The notes under the pieces were generated by a model. It did no database searches, was not told where the DNA came from, and saw only the letters and a program-made list of their open reading frames with translations. 60,000 nucleotides of DNA from Nematostella vectensis. Its lineage: Eukaryota; Cnidaria; Anthozoa; Actiniaria; Edwardsiidae. The first letter of the stretch is position 1. Every line of letters starts with the position of its first letter. Below, piece by piece: positions 1-12,613 of this stretch. The stretch is taken from NCBI RefSeq assembly GCF_932526225.1, contig NC_064046.1, forward strand, positions 2,916,001 to 2,976,000. Direction: 5' to 3'. Both the position numbers and the translations under genes were made by a program.

Positions 1-2690
1 CCTACAGCTACAGTCAAACTCTCTTTAGTACAAGAGGTAACATCCTATAGCTACAGTCAAACTCTCTTTAGTACAAAAGGTAACATCCTACAGCTACAGT
101 CAAACTCTCTTTAGTACAAGAGGTAACATCCTACAGCTACAGTCTAACTCTCTTTAGTACAAGAGGTTACATCCTACAGTTACAGTCAAACTCTCTTTAG
201 TACAAGAGGTAACATCCTACAGCTACAGTCAAACTCTCTTTAGTACAAGAGGTAACATCCTATAGCTACAGTCAAACTCTCTTTAGTACAAGAGGTAACA
301 TCCTATAGCTACAGTCAAACTCTCTTTAGTACAAGAGGTAACATACTATAGCTACAGTCAAACTCTCTTTAGTACAAGAAGTAACATCCTATAGCTACAG
401 TCAAACTCTCTTTAGTACAAGAGGTAACATCCTATAGCTACATTCAAACTCTCTTCAGTACAAGAAGTAACATCCTACAGCTACAGTCAAACTCTCTTTA
501 GTACAAGAGGTAACATCCTACAGCTACAGTCAAACTCTCTTTAGTACAAGAGTAACATCCTACAGCTACAGTCAAACTCTCTTTAGTACAAGAGGTAACA
601 TCCTACAGCTACAGTCAAACTCTCTTTAAGTACAAGAGTAACATCCTACAGCTACAGTCAAACTTTCTTTTGTACAAGAGGTAACATCCTACAGCTCGGT
701 CAAACTCTCTTTAGTACAAGAGGTAACATCCTACAGCTACAGTCAAACTCTCTTAAGTACAAGAGTAACATCCTACAGCTACAGTCAAACTTTCTTTAGT
801 ACAAGAGGTAACATCCTACAGCTCGGTCAAACTCTCTTTAGTACAAGAGGTAACATCCTATAGCTACAGTCAGACTCTCTTTAGTACAAGAGGTAACATC
901 CTCTACAGTCAAACTCTCTTTAGTACAAGAGGTAACATCCTATAGCTACAGTCAAACTCTCTTTAGTACAAGAGGTAACATACTATAGCTACAGTCAAAC
1001 TCTCTTTAGTACAAGAAGTAACATCCTACAGCTACAGTCAAACTCTCTTTAGTACAAGAGGTAACATCCTACAGCTACAGTCAAACTCTCTTTAGTACAA
1101 GAGGTAACATCCTACAGCTACAGTCAAACTCTCTTTAGTACAAGAGGTAACATCCTACAGCTACAGTCAAACTCTCTTTAGTACAAGAGGTAACATCCTA
1201 CAGCTACAGTCAAACTCTCTTTAGTACAACAGGTAACATCCTATAGCTACAGTCAAACTCTCTTTAGTACAAGAGGTAACATCCTACAGCTACAGTCAAA
1301 CTCTCTTTATAAAAAGAGGTAACATCATACAGCTACAGTCAAACTCTCTTAAGTACAAGAGGTAACATCCTACAGCTACAGTCAAACTCTCTTTAGTACA
1401 AGAGGTAACATCCTACAGCTACAGTCAAACTCTCTTTAGTACAAGAGTAACATCCTACAGCTACAGGCAAACTCTCTTTAGTACAAGAGGTAACATACTA
1501 TAGCTACAGTCAAACTCTCTTTAGTACAAGAAGTAACATCCTATAGCTACAGTCAAACTCTCTTTAGTACAAGAGGTAACATCCTACAGCTACAGTCAAA
1601 CTCTCTTTAGTACAAGAGGTAACATCCTACAGCTACAGTCAAACTCTCTTTAGTACAAGAGGTAACATCCTACAGCTACAGTCAAACTCTCTTAAGTACA
1701 AGAGGTAACATCCTACAGCTACAGTCAAACTCTCTTTAGTACAAGAGGTAACATCCTACAGCTACAGTCAAACTCTCTTTAGTACAACAGGTAACATCCT
1801 ATAGCTACAGTCAAACTCTCTTTAGTACAAGAGGTAACATCCTACAGCTACAGTCAAACTCTCTTTATAAAAAGAGGTAACATCCTACAGCTACAGTCAA
1901 ACTCTCTTTAGTACAAGAGGTAACATCCTATAGCTACAGTCAAACTCTCTTTAGTACAAGAGGTAACATCCTACAGCTACAGTCAAACTCTCTTTAGTAC
2001 AAGAGGTAACATACTATAGCTACAGTCAAACTCTCTTTAGTACAAGAGGTAACATCCTACAGCTACAGTCAAACTCTCTTTAGTACAAGAGGTAACATCC
2101 TACAGCTACAGTCAAACTCTCTTTAGTACAAGAGGTAACATCCTACAGCTACAGTCAAACTCTCTTTAGTACAAGAGGTAACATCCTACAGCTACAGTCA
2201 AACTCTCTTTAGTACAAGAGAAACATACTACAGCTACAGTCAAACTCTCTTTAGTACAAGAGGTAACATCCTACAGCTACAGTCAAACTCTCTTTAGTAC
2301 AAGAGGTAACATCCTATAGCTACAGTCAAACTCTCTTTAGTACAAGAGTAACATACTACAGCTACAGTCAAACTCTCTTTAGTACAAGAAGTAACATCTT
2401 ACAGCTACAGTCAAACTCTCTTTAGTACAAGAGGTAACATCCTATAGCTACAGTCAAACTCTCTTTAGTACAAGAGGTAACATACTACAGCTACAGTCAA
2501 ACTCTCTTTAGTACAAGAGGTAACATCATATAGCTACAGTCAAACTCTCTTTAGTACAAGAGGTAACATCCTACAGCTACAGTCAAACTCTCTCTAGTAC
2601 AAGAGGTAACATCCTACAGCTACAGTCAAACTCTCTTTAGTACAAGAGGTAACATACTACAGCTACAGTCAAACTCTCTTTAGTTTTAGT
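1..2690. repeat. 43-bp tandem repeat (minisatellite) in NPEPL1 intron
   Basis: About 62 head-to-tail copies of a 43-bp unit (core ctacagctacagtcaaactc, then tctttagtacaagaggtaac) fill the window from its left edge. Units differ by single substitutions (cctacag/cctatag/actatag) and by a few 1-4 bp deletions. Variants recur in blocks, which suggests duplication of several units at a time. The array ends about 30 bp downstream of the donor of NPEPL1 exon 5, so it lies in intron 5 of that gene. It continues past the left edge, so the full length is unknown. I see no coding potential. Confidence 0.97.
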
Positions 2691-2720
2691 ACCAATAATA
2701 GCTAGAACTCAAGTACCAAC

Positions 2721-5700
2721 CTTAGTTTTGATTGATAGACCCCCAGTGTCGTAAACAATCCCTTTTCCGCACCAGGCTATCGAACGGGTGGCACCTGCTG
2801 GGGTGTGGCTTAAAACTGCAAGGGCAGGAGGATTGGCTGCCGCCTTGCCGACACCATAAATACCTTCACACAAGTCACAACATATAAAAGTATTCAAAGT
2901 ATTCAACAGTCATGATTCTGAATTGTTATTGGTTATGAGTTTGGGTGGCAACGTGGAATCTAAAAAGCAATAATGGGTTAACAGAGTAGAATAATTGCTG
3001 TATCACAATATGCAAAACTTGTTTATACCTCCAAATCCTCTTTCCTTCAACTCTTCTCCACGGATTATAACTGGGGTAATACCAAGCTCCTTTCCAACAG
3101 CTTTAATTTCCTACAACAAAGATGTTGTATAGTAAAGTTTACCTCTTGACCTGGCCTAACTGAAAATACTACCTATTGATTTGCAATGAAACCAGCCACA
3201 ATCGAAGTCCTACTTTATTGAAAATCTTTGATCATTAGTATGCTGTGCACCCCCCTCCCTGGCAGCTAAAAAGTGGGTCATTTCTTATTAAGGTGATTCC
3301 CTTGAATTGCACTGCGCACCCCTTTTGCGCATAGTGGCTGTGTTTGTGTTTGTAGCAAAAGGCGCTTTTTTTTCACTTTAACACATTGACCCCTCAACCA
3401 CCGGCCTGTACCGGCTTTGGGAAGTACCCACAACCCAAAAAATTCATAAATTAAAAATAAACACAACAAGATGAAGATACTCAGGCATCAGTCTAAGGGA
3501 TAAATGGTCTTGCAGAAATGCATCCAACCAAGGTGTTGGCATCAACTCTTAAGCCGAATAATAGCACAGGTTCTTTGACAAATCTCAAATCGAACAAGGA
3601 GAGAAAAGCAGAATCACCCCTCTGAATAAAACGCTCAAAATACCACACAAGGGAGAGAGATCAGCAAACACAGCTCAAGACACAAATAGATACCTTTATT
3701 CTGATCCTCCAGGTACATTTCCTTGGCCTCAAAACACAATGTCCATTCCTTGAAGGATTGTACAACCACGAAAATATCTTTACGTATTGCAAAGCATTCT
3801 GGGAGATCCAGGGGAAAATTCACGAGGGGAGGGCCAGTCAACACTCCTCTCCCCAAAGTCAGATGTTTTTTTTAGTCTTTTCACCCCGAAGCCAAACGAA
3901 TCAATTCCAGGTCATACAGACCCAGAATAGCAGTGTAAGCAATTTTGCAATCAATTTGGTTTCAGAAAAGACAGCATTTAGGAGAGCTGTGGTGATTCAT
4001 TAGAAAATTATTTTCTCATCTGGGCAAAGCCAAACAAGAAAAAATCATCATGAATCCACCTTTGCTTGCAAATATCCATAAGCAAAGCACTCAATTATGC
4101 CCCAAAAGACTTCATGATGTCCTGAGACACTCTCCTAATATGCTCATAGCTGTATTTTTGATGAAAAATACAAGCAACCATCAACTTGTGCTGGCTTCAG
4201 CACAACGACGAGGGATTAAAAGTGGGGACCGCAAAGCACTGTTGGAAAGCTTGGATACCACTGACTAGGTGCAGCTGTGTTTGACTTTGACGGGCTGTAT
4301 AAAACTCAGAATAGGGGGGAGGTATCTGTTTTCAGTCTGTTTTTTTTTGTAAATTCAGCTCAAAAATAGCCAGGAGTCAATGGGTTAAATTTCTTTAACA
4401 GAAAAACCAATTCGGTTACCCCCATTTTTTATTTGCTCAAATAGCTAAATATATGGAAAGATGATATACTGGAAGAAGAAATAAAGTTGGCTTGTAGAAG
4501 TTTGTTTATTTTCTCTTAAAAGCCATAAAAATACTTCAAAATGGTGCTTTTTACCGTATAAATAGTGGAAAGATTTTGCCAACGACCACCCCGTCTGTTT
4601 TTATGGGAGTCCCCTCCCACTTGGCCTAACCTTTAAAAACTAACCTCAAGAAAGTGATCAGTGTTCATATCATTGCAAGGAATGTCCACTATCTTGGCCG
4701 CCAATCTGACACTCTCTGCAGCAGCTGTCAAACAGCTCACATCATCTTCCGTTAGGGGCGTGGCATCCTTGCCAACGACTAGGAACTCAACAGTAACGGT
4801 CCTCTTTGTCTTGTTGTTTGTTTTCAGTGAGAACAGTGGGAAGCAACGGGCAACTGCACAAGCAGATGCAAACACTGCTGAACGCTCACAAACAACCTGG
4901 AAAAAGACGACAGGTGCTTCTTTTTACAATGGGGGCATGATCAGCCTTAGCAATTAAGAGGAGTAGACAATCATTATCAGCGACGTAGCCAGGATTTTTA
5001 ACAGGAGGGGGCCCAAAAGGGACTTTCAAGGCATTTTCTCCTGTATTGTAGATAATGTCTAATACATTTACTGTATTTTTGTCTGCTAAAAGGGGGGGGG
5101 CAAGGCCACTCCCTGGCTACGCCCCTGATAATTATTCTTTTTTTTTCTTGCCCCCATGAGAATAAGAGGAGTAGTATCAATGTGCATGTAAATTATTAGT
5201 CAGATGGAGAAATCAATAGAATTTCTCTTAATTAAAACTGGGAAATTTTTATGCTCATATCTAACAAAAAATCTGTGGTTTACATAGTGATTATATACTC
5301 AGGCAATGTTTATAAACATTTGGGCTCCAAGACAAAATCCATTATAAATTTATTATAATCATAGAATTGTTTTACATATGAGGTCAAAATATCACCATTT
5401 GTGCTACAAGATTCTTGAATATTTAGACAACATTGTCCTAAATTGACAGGATGACAAATGACAAAAGTGAATATTTGATATTTTTCTCCAATCAAAAAAT
5501 CATTTCTTTTTATTCCTTTGTATCTTACCACAATGCAGGAATCTCCATAGGGCAGGTTTGACAACACAAGGCTTGTGAGGACATGGGTTTGGTGTGGTGA
5601 GTTGTGTCGACTTGAGTTTGACGGCAAAGCGCATAGCACAACTTGACCAAGCCAAACTGGGCAGAAATCAGATGGTGTTAAACTCTTTATTACAGCATTG

Positions 5701-6507
5701 AATGTCTGAAATAAATAACATGTCTAAATTAATCATACCATTCCTAAAATCAGGGAAATTATTTCTTTGTACTTTATCACTACAGTTTGCGAAGTCACTA
5801 AGAGAAGAGAGAAGAGTTTCCTGGGTCAGTAGGTGTGCAGGCGAGTATCCTGGGTTGTCTGTGGAGGGGTGCGCAGTCATAGGTATTTTATGGAAAAAGC
5901 ATAGTATTTAAAGAAATGACCAGCCTTTTGGCCACCAAGGGTGGGTAAGTGTGTACTCCCCTGTGTACGCGCCTGTGTACGCACCTGGGTAGGGGGTAGG
6001 GTGCTTGTGTGATTGAGGAAGAGGAGTGGATGGGATACTAACCAAGGGTCCCCAGCTGCCTGACCTTTACTCCCACTCCAACAATTATTTTGCATGTCAG
6101 AGCCCACACAGAATCTCAAATTGGATGGATCTTTTAATAATACTTTTGGAGAAAATTCAAAGGGATGGAATCATTATTTATATCATACTCAAGTGTGAAG
6201 TGCTGTATCATATCAATATCTCTCTTCTTTTTGTATCATTTCCTTAAAACTACCCGGTAACTTAGACGTAAGGGCAAAAAGGTAGGAGAATTCTACAATG
6301 TCGCGTGGAGAAAAACTTTTAGTAGCAAATGTTATTCTATAAAAAGTAGATACTTACTGCACTATCCACACGCGGCTGTAATTTTTCCGAAAAGTTGTCG
6401 AAGCTGACCTGAGAAAGGCTAGCAGGGTTGCCGATGATAAGGCATCCTCGCTCTTTAGGATCCGATGTGGTTTTAGGGACGGAAAAGACCAGGTTTACGT
6501 CCGCCAT
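2721..6507 (-). CDS. NPEPL1: Probable aminopeptidase NPEPL1 (M17 leucyl aminopeptidase family), 5' five exons only
   Basis: Exons in transcript order are 6507-6358, 5705-5529, 4896-4645, 3110-3029 and 2863-2721. Every boundary is GT-AG and the phases join into 268 uninterrupted codons. The start is the ATG of the AACATGGCGGAC context at 6507. Recognisable stretches include KLQPRV, RHNSP, VFASACA.ARCFPLF, TVTVEFLVVG, IVDIPCNDMNTD, GFGGIYGVGKAA and GKGIVYDTGGLSIK. The last is the M17 block with the catalytic lysine and metal-binding Lys/Asp. These match the vertebrate NPEPL1 order and spacing as I know it. The family are cytosolic, metal-dependent exopeptidases that remove N-terminal residues. 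The remaining metal-binding residues and the C-terminus lie beyond the left edge, so completeness cannot be judged. Intron 3 carries a piggyBac-like element and intron 5 the 43-bp array. The gene is divergent from junctophilin. Confidence 0.93.
3378..4388 (-). mobile_element. piggyBac-like non-autonomous element, copy A
   Basis: A 1.0-kb element bounded by TTAA on both sides (3378-3381 and 4385-4388). Its ends read TTAACACATTGACCCC and, on the other strand, TTAACCCATTGACTCC, so they form imperfect inverted terminals. TTAA target duplications and a CCC/CAC-start terminal are typical of piggyBac elements. Near-identical copies lie at 29472-30480 and 46834-47802. It has no transposase-length ORF. 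This copy sits in intron 3 of NPEPL1. Confidence 0.72.
4978..5127 (+). mobile_element. Short hAT-like MITE (CAGSGRCGTAGCCAGG termini), copy 1
   Basis: A 150-bp element whose left end CAGCGACGTAGCCAGG is complementary to its right end CCCTGGCTACGCCCCTG. The flanks (atcattat/ataattat) resemble a degraded 8-bp target duplication, as hAT elements make. It contains a run of nine G. Related copies are at 14241-14388 and, on the other strand, about 49575-49661. Confidence 0.65.
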
Positions 6508-9043
6508 GTTGGAACACTTCCGTAACCCACGGTTGGGGACTGGACCCTAGTAGCAATCAAAAATCAAGTAGCCGCAGGGTGTTTTCAGTAATTACTCAGA
6601 ATACTTCGAAGGATCAGGATTATACATAGCATATCAAATAGAAGGTGTATAAATTGCAGAATCCAGGAAAACAAAACAAAATACAGGGGGGGGGGGGTTC
6701 AATTTAAGCAAAATCCCTGAAAATAGGGAGCCGGTACGTGGTCGGGTTCCTCTCTTCCGATCTTCTAAAAGCCACTTTGACAAAGAAACTCTCTGGCTGA
6801 TTCGCAAAATGTTGAATAAGAAGTGCTTTTTGTTTGTTGTTATCCTGTCGCCAAAAGCCGATGGGCGGAGTTTGCCATCCAAAAATCACGCGATGTTTAG
6901 GATCACGACATGCCGGTAGTAGCGTGTCCATGATGATCTGAGGGGTGAGGTGGGGTGAGCGGTATTACCATGACACGCTATCATCGCCCATCGAAGGAGA
7001 TAAAGGACCTTGGGCTTAACCAAATATGGGCCGACCCGATAAAATACACAGAGGGGTGCAAATTTATGTAATTTTAAGCCCTATAGATTTCAAAGGGGAG
7101 GAGTGGGGATGGGTCACCGTACCTGATGGACTTCCCTGAGTTTCCCATCGACGTGAATTAGAATCTTTCTCTATAATATCATTAAGTATTCAGCGTTGCG
7201 TGATGCGTATATGAATAAATCCTTTGCTAGATGTGGGGAAAATGACTGCTACTCACACGAGCTCATGCAAGCTGTTTGTGGGGGGACGTCGGGTTTTCGG
7301 GACTGCGGTATTGGCCCTTTTTTGTACAAGATTGCGGTAAAAGAGCAAAAAAACTATGCGAATGCGGTATTTCAATACACTGCGAGATGCGAGATTTTGC
7401 TTTTTAAACTGCGGTATTGCGTTAAAAAAATAGAATATTGCGGTGTTAACGGAATGTCGCGCATGCTCTTAAAAACGTCGTCCTTCTGTGCGGTATGCGA
7501 TATTTTCCAAAATTTTGTGCGGTATTGCGATAATTAGACCCCTCAACGTCCCCCCCTGTGTCGTATAGCCCTTGTCAACTGTGATAAAGCTGCAAGTTTA
7601 TCTCGGTGGTTTATTGGTAGGTTTATCTTTGACGCGCCAGATAGGGTTAATTCTGGTGGATTTTTATTTCAGAAAGACCTATTAGATTAAGTCCACGAAA
7701 CCAACGCAAACTTATACCGCGTATTTCTATCTCGTTTCAATGATACCAGTTTAGGTACACCAAGGTTAGAATATGATATTTTGCAGCATATTCAACCCAA
7801 ACACATATTTCGGAAGGCCATGTTTGTACTAAATAATAAATCGATGTTATTTTGATTCTCAGATTATATATTTTAATGATAACCTTGGGTTAGACAGAAT
7901 GTTTAACGGAGAGAAGGCTTCCGCAAAATTAGCAAAAAGAAGCGTAAACGCATTCGACTGATGTTTTTACATTCGCTTCCAAAAAAAACACAAATAAAAC
8001 AGCGCTGTTAACCCGTCGCATAGGGAAGAAATAACATATTTTTATTATAAGCAGTGCCATTCTTTATAGCCATATTGCTAGTGTGATGCTATTTATATTC
8101 GCGCGTGATGTACAAATTTTTCGTTAGATTTCTTCACGTTTAAGATTGCAGGACTTTTTTTCTTAGAAGATAGCTCCCCCCAAGAAATAAGGATAAACTC
8201 TACTTAAGTAATGACAACACGAAAGAGTTGCAAATGATGGGACTTTGTCGTAATTAGTTTGATTCATTTGAGCTTTTGAGTACCTAAAAAGCGTAAAGAT
8301 TCGTGACTACTTTGAAGGTTTCGTCAGCAAAAAAATGCGTCAATCATTGGCACGCTTTCTGTTATCTACTTTTTTTGCACAGACAATAACCTTATGTCTA
8401 GGAGTTAACGTCATATAAGCTCGCTTGCCGAAGATCAAGCTTTTAAAACATCGCTATCTGTGGCCTAAGAGCGTATTTTTGACGCCTAGGTTATAAGTAA
8501 ATTTCCATTGTAGTTCGAGCTAACCCTTTAGGAAAGTAAACACGATGGCTTTTCCCTAAATTGATGTTCGCCTTTCCGCATTTCTACTAACAGGAAAGAG
8601 CTAGCCGTGATCGAGTTTGGAACAATAGATGGTATCACTTTGCGTTATTTCTCGTGTTCGGCTGTGAAGACAACACCCAATTAGTATGGGGGCAACACAT
8701 ATAAACAATGACTCTCTAATAACTAAAGCATCACCTAAAAAAGAACTCTTTCAGACGAGTCTCTCTAAAAGCATCATCGGAACAAAGATCAGACTACAAA
8801 TAAAGTCTTTTTCCGGCTGCTAAAGATTACGGGGATATGTCGCTCGAGGATGGGTTTCAGATAAAATGATAATATTCCGTCAGCGGTCGTGTTACTGAGC
8901 ATGCGTCATGGACGCTCTTCCCTGATCGCGGCGGTCTTGTCAAAGCTTGCATATTGATGAAGTGTTCAGACACAGCAACAAGCGGAGTATGCTACCACGA
9001 ATCATAAGAAGCCTGCGTTCAAGCTATGCTTGATTAGGGCAAA
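6508..9043. promoter_or_regulatory. Divergent intergenic region between NPEPL1 and junctophilin
   Basis: A 2.5-kb spacer between two outward-facing start codons. It must hold both promoters and 5' UTRs. The NPEPL1 start lies in an AACATGGCGGAC context that resembles a YY1 site. A small inverted-terminal element sits at about 7270-7555. A 75-codon minus-strand ORF at 6704-6931 has no recognisable similarity, and I do not call it a gene. I see no clear TATA box near either start. Confidence 0.5.
7270..7555. mobile_element. Small element with G-rich inverted ends and internal tgcggtattgcg repeats
   Basis: The left end gtggggggacgtcggg and the complement of the right end (acaggggggggacgttg) form short inverted repeats. 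Between them the motif tgcggtattgcg or close variants recurs about seven times. This makes the plus-strand ORF at 7196-7537 an artefact of repetition. Probably a MITE; the superfamily is uncertain. Confidence 0.45.
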
Positions 9044-12000
9044 ATGTCCGGCGGTCGATTTGACTTTGAAGATGGTGGCACTTACTGTGGGGAATGGCGA
9101 AACGGCAAAGCGCATGGCTATGGAATTTGCACGGGTCCTAAAGGACAGGCCCGCTACGAGGGCTCATGGCATAATGGATTTGAACTCAGTGGAGTTTACG
9201 TTTGGCCAAATGGTCATAGATACGAAGGTGAATGGTATTGCGGGAAAAGACACGGTTTAGGCGTAGAATATCGCGGGAAATGGATTTATCAGGGAGAGTG
9301 GGAAGACGGATTTAAGGCGAGGTACGGAGTGCAGCGATCTCAAAGTGGCGCGCGGTATGAGGGAAGTTGGACGTCGGGACTGCAAGAAGGTTATGGGATC
9401 GAGGTTTACGCCAATGGAGGTATGAGCAATTTATGTCTTAGAACAGTCAACTGTTTGATTGGTCCGTATGTAGGACGTAACGTCCTGGTTATATATACCA
9501 GTTTCATATCCATTCAAGCGCTTGCACGTTTGTTTAGAATTCTTTGTTAGATTGTACACACAGTGCACGGTCGTGGTAGAGCCCCCCAGGAAAATATTTA
9601 ATTCTCCCTCAATATTATATCTGCCCCTTGATTTTAAGGCTGTCTTGCATACTGTAATGTCAGGAGTTTGCTGGAAGTTCTTTCGCGCCAATGTTAGTCG
9701 CATGGGATATTAGAAGGCCGGTACATGCGCTTATTAGCGTTTTCGATCGCGAAAACACTCTCCATAGACTGGCGTACCGTAGGAAAGATTAGACTCCTGA
9801 AATAGCCCGCTGACGCAAGGACCGACTTAATTGACATTAGAATTCGGATTTCGAATCTAAAATGCTGTGTTTCCGTTTTTTCTCTCCCGGCTATTTAGCG
9901 TCGCGTATTTCAGGTATCGCTTTATGGACGAAATCAAAGTTGAAATCGTTTGGCCGGCCGCACTTTGTATTTCACGGATTTTTATCAGAAATCGGGCACG
10001 ATTTCATATTGGCATCTGCAATGCAAAGAAAAAATGCTCTGTTATGTCGTGCCTATAATTAATTTGCTGCGTGCGCTAGCGAATCGCTCTTTTCCCATCG
10101 ACAGAGCAAGAAGAACAACGTGCCTACATCAGCCTGGCCTCTCAAAGGAATGTAAACTTTAGATTTCGAAGATTTGATCGCCAATGTGAACAATTGCTCG
10201 TATACCGTTGGTCACTAAATCTAAAGTCTTTTCCCGCCATTGTACAAATAGAAAGTGTGCTGGGCTTTTTTTCCTCATTCGCTTTGAATATTTTAAGATC
10301 GGTTGTATTCGGGTTTGATGTTTTGGTTCGAAATCGACACAGATGTGCGAAACATAAAGTATGCTATTTATTTTACATACCGTTTTTCGTGTATATTTTT
10401 TTGGATGTCGCACATAGAGTGTTTCTATTTTGGGTTGAAAATTATTTTTTTCTAATTAAAGGTTTTTTACATGTTGATCGAATCATCTATTACAAAGTTA
10501 AAGGATTGCCTCGCTGCGGTATCCCAGAGTATCTTATTTTTAGCAATTTTGATGATTTGTCTTATGAATAAACAGTACAAATGTTTAATTCAGCGTAAGC
10601 AATATATTATATCGTTGTTGACCTCAAATCAAATTTGTTTATGGCTTAGAAATAACCCAATTAAATTGTTACGAATGACTCGCTGTTCCTAGGTTATTCT
10701 CACTTCCCGAATCGTACAACGCTGTCAATCTGTAACGTTCGTAGGGGATATATTATCCGCCGTTTAATTATCTTATTTTTATCCTGTTGAAATTTTAACA
10801 TCTATAGAAATGTTTCGATAATGAAAATACAAAAAAAAATACCCCAACACAAAAACATCATTCAGCATAGCTGTCCATCCCACTTGGACAGAAATCTTGT
10901 GGAATCGGGTGAAATACAGTAAATCTGTGAAAACCCCAAGAGAGCCAATGCGGGTGAATACAGAAAATGTATAAACATTCTCACAAAAATTAGGCTTGTG
11001 ATAAAGTCCAAAATCTTGTGACACACACCTTATGCATGTGAATTTAACAGCTATGATTCTGTATTTATTTAATGCAACTTTAAAAGGGAAATGTGAAAAA
11101 TAAAAGGCTTCGCGTAATTTTGATCCGTTTTTATGCTTGGACTACCCTTATAAGACAAATCCAGAAATTTGAATACCAACTTTCGGTCTTTTACAAAAAT
11201 GTGGCTTTTATTTAATTAGTGCTAATGCGAAATGCTATTCTTCTTTTACATTCCTTGGGACAAAAAAGGTGAAAGCTCCCCTCTGACGAAGAATAAATTT
11301 AGACAAACGTGCTTTGTGTGTTACAGCTTCAGTATTACCCTATAAAATAAAAGCCAATTACATGGCTGAATGCTGATTTATTATGATTACCGAGAAATGT
11401 ATCTTTTCAATGCATAATAGGATGGTGATAATGTTTTTGTATTTCCATAAATATTTTTCAAAAATGTTGTAACCGATTTCTTGTTGATATTTGTGGCTCT
11501 TCGTTGCCTGGGTGATAATAATAGAAAATCCATCAATAAAGTAGGTTTTACAGTCTATGGTGATTGTTTATTTTGTGAAACATTGTACCACCAAGGTTTA
11601 AATATGATATTATTAAGCATTTCTGCCCCTACCTCTCACTAGCAATGCTAAAAATAACAATAATAAGTGATGAGTTTTAGAAATAGATTCAAGTTTCATG
11701 GTTTTTTCATGGTTTTGTCTCTGCTTAATCAAAAAAGATATTTGTCGTTCTTCATGTAAGGTTTATATTAAGTATATGTTGTTTAATTAAGGTTGAAATC
11801 TTTTTTTTTTCAGGATACTATTATGGCCAGTGGAAAACTGGGATGCGGTCAGGTTATGGAATCCGCAGTGCAAAGCGAGACCCCAAAGTCACTATAACAA
11901 ATTATGCTCGATCAATTTCTAGACAGTCAAATGCTGAATCAAATGGTGTAATACCAACAAAACAAAAAAGGCAAGGGGGTGAACTTCCTCCAGCTGAGCC

Positions 12001-12613
12001 ACATTCTCCCAAATCTGGCAGTGAAAGTGACAATGCTAGCAATACAGGCTCTGTTAATAGCACTGTAGGGAGCGGGTCAACACAACTTGCAGATGGAAGT
12101 CTGGATAGCACCGTTGCTGTAACACAAACAGAGCCAGAGGCAGAGCCAGTGAAACCAGTGCGGGAGCTTTACAAAGGTGACTGGAAAAATGATAAACGTC
12201 ATGGTTATGGAATTTTAGAAGCATCTGATGGTTATAAGTATATAGGGCAATGGCATGAGAATATGCGGCATGGGCTTGGCGTCGCTTGCTACCCTGACTC
12301 TTCTAAATACGAAGGCGAGTTTGAGAATGATAACTTAGTGGTTGATATTAAAAAGAAAGGTCCAATTAAGACACTTGTGACCCGGTTTCGCCAGCGACTT
12401 CAAGTTGCATGCGAGGCTGCACAGCAAGCATCGGACTTGGCTGTGCAGAAATCGCATATGGCTCTATCAAGGGCTACTGCAGCAAGGGACCGAGCTTTAG
12501 AAGCTGCAGCTGCTGCGGAAAATGCAAGACAATCTACAGTCATTGCAAAGCGCCGTGCAAGGGAGCTTATGCAAGCTGTTCACATTTCTGGAATGGAGTT
12601 TGTAAAAACATAA
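9044..12613 (+). CDS. JPH: Junctophilin (MORN-repeat ER/plasma-membrane junction protein), apparently lacking the C-terminal anchor
   Basis: Exon 1 is 9044-9419 and exon 2 is 11814-12613 (donor gtatga, acceptor ttttttttttcag), giving 391 aa. The start [16 protein letters not shown] matches the conserved junctophilin N-terminus. Six MORN motifs (for example [16 protein letters not shown] and [14 protein letters not shown]) are followed by a Ser/Asn-rich joining region. Two more follow ([30 protein letters not shown]). After them comes an alanine-rich helical segment ([12 protein letters not shown] to AENARQS). In known junctophilins the MORN repeats bind the plasma membrane and a C-terminal transmembrane helix anchors the ER or SR. 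Here the frame ends GMEFVKT-stop with no hydrophobic segment. A weak GTAAAA donor just before the stop could lead to an exon I did not find. The nearest poly(A) signal is at 13066. Confidence 0.9.
9420..11813 (+). other. Junctophilin intron 1
   Basis: A 2.4-kb AT-rich intron. Short overlapping ORFs at 9862-10692 have no recognisable domain and no sensible codon pattern. The stretch at about 10868-10925 (ccacttggacagaaatcttg...) recurs in similar form near 31739-31780, so it is part of a dispersed repeat. Nothing else is recognised. Confidence 0.6.

Noticed and set aside
1-2690. Possible CRISPR array
   Set aside because: Units are contiguous and uniform with no unique spacers, and the surroundings are an animal gene; it is a minisatellite.
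6704-6931. A 75-codon minus-strand ORF (MDTLLPACRDPKHR...) upstream of NPEPL1
   Set aside because: The amino-acid mix looks reasonable, but it has no recognised motif, overlaps another ORF of similar length and lies next to a G-run; the evidence is too thin to call a gene.
7196-7537. 113-codon plus-strand ORF rich in Cys and Tyr
   Set aside because: It is made of repeated tgcggtattgcg motifs inside a small inverted-end element.
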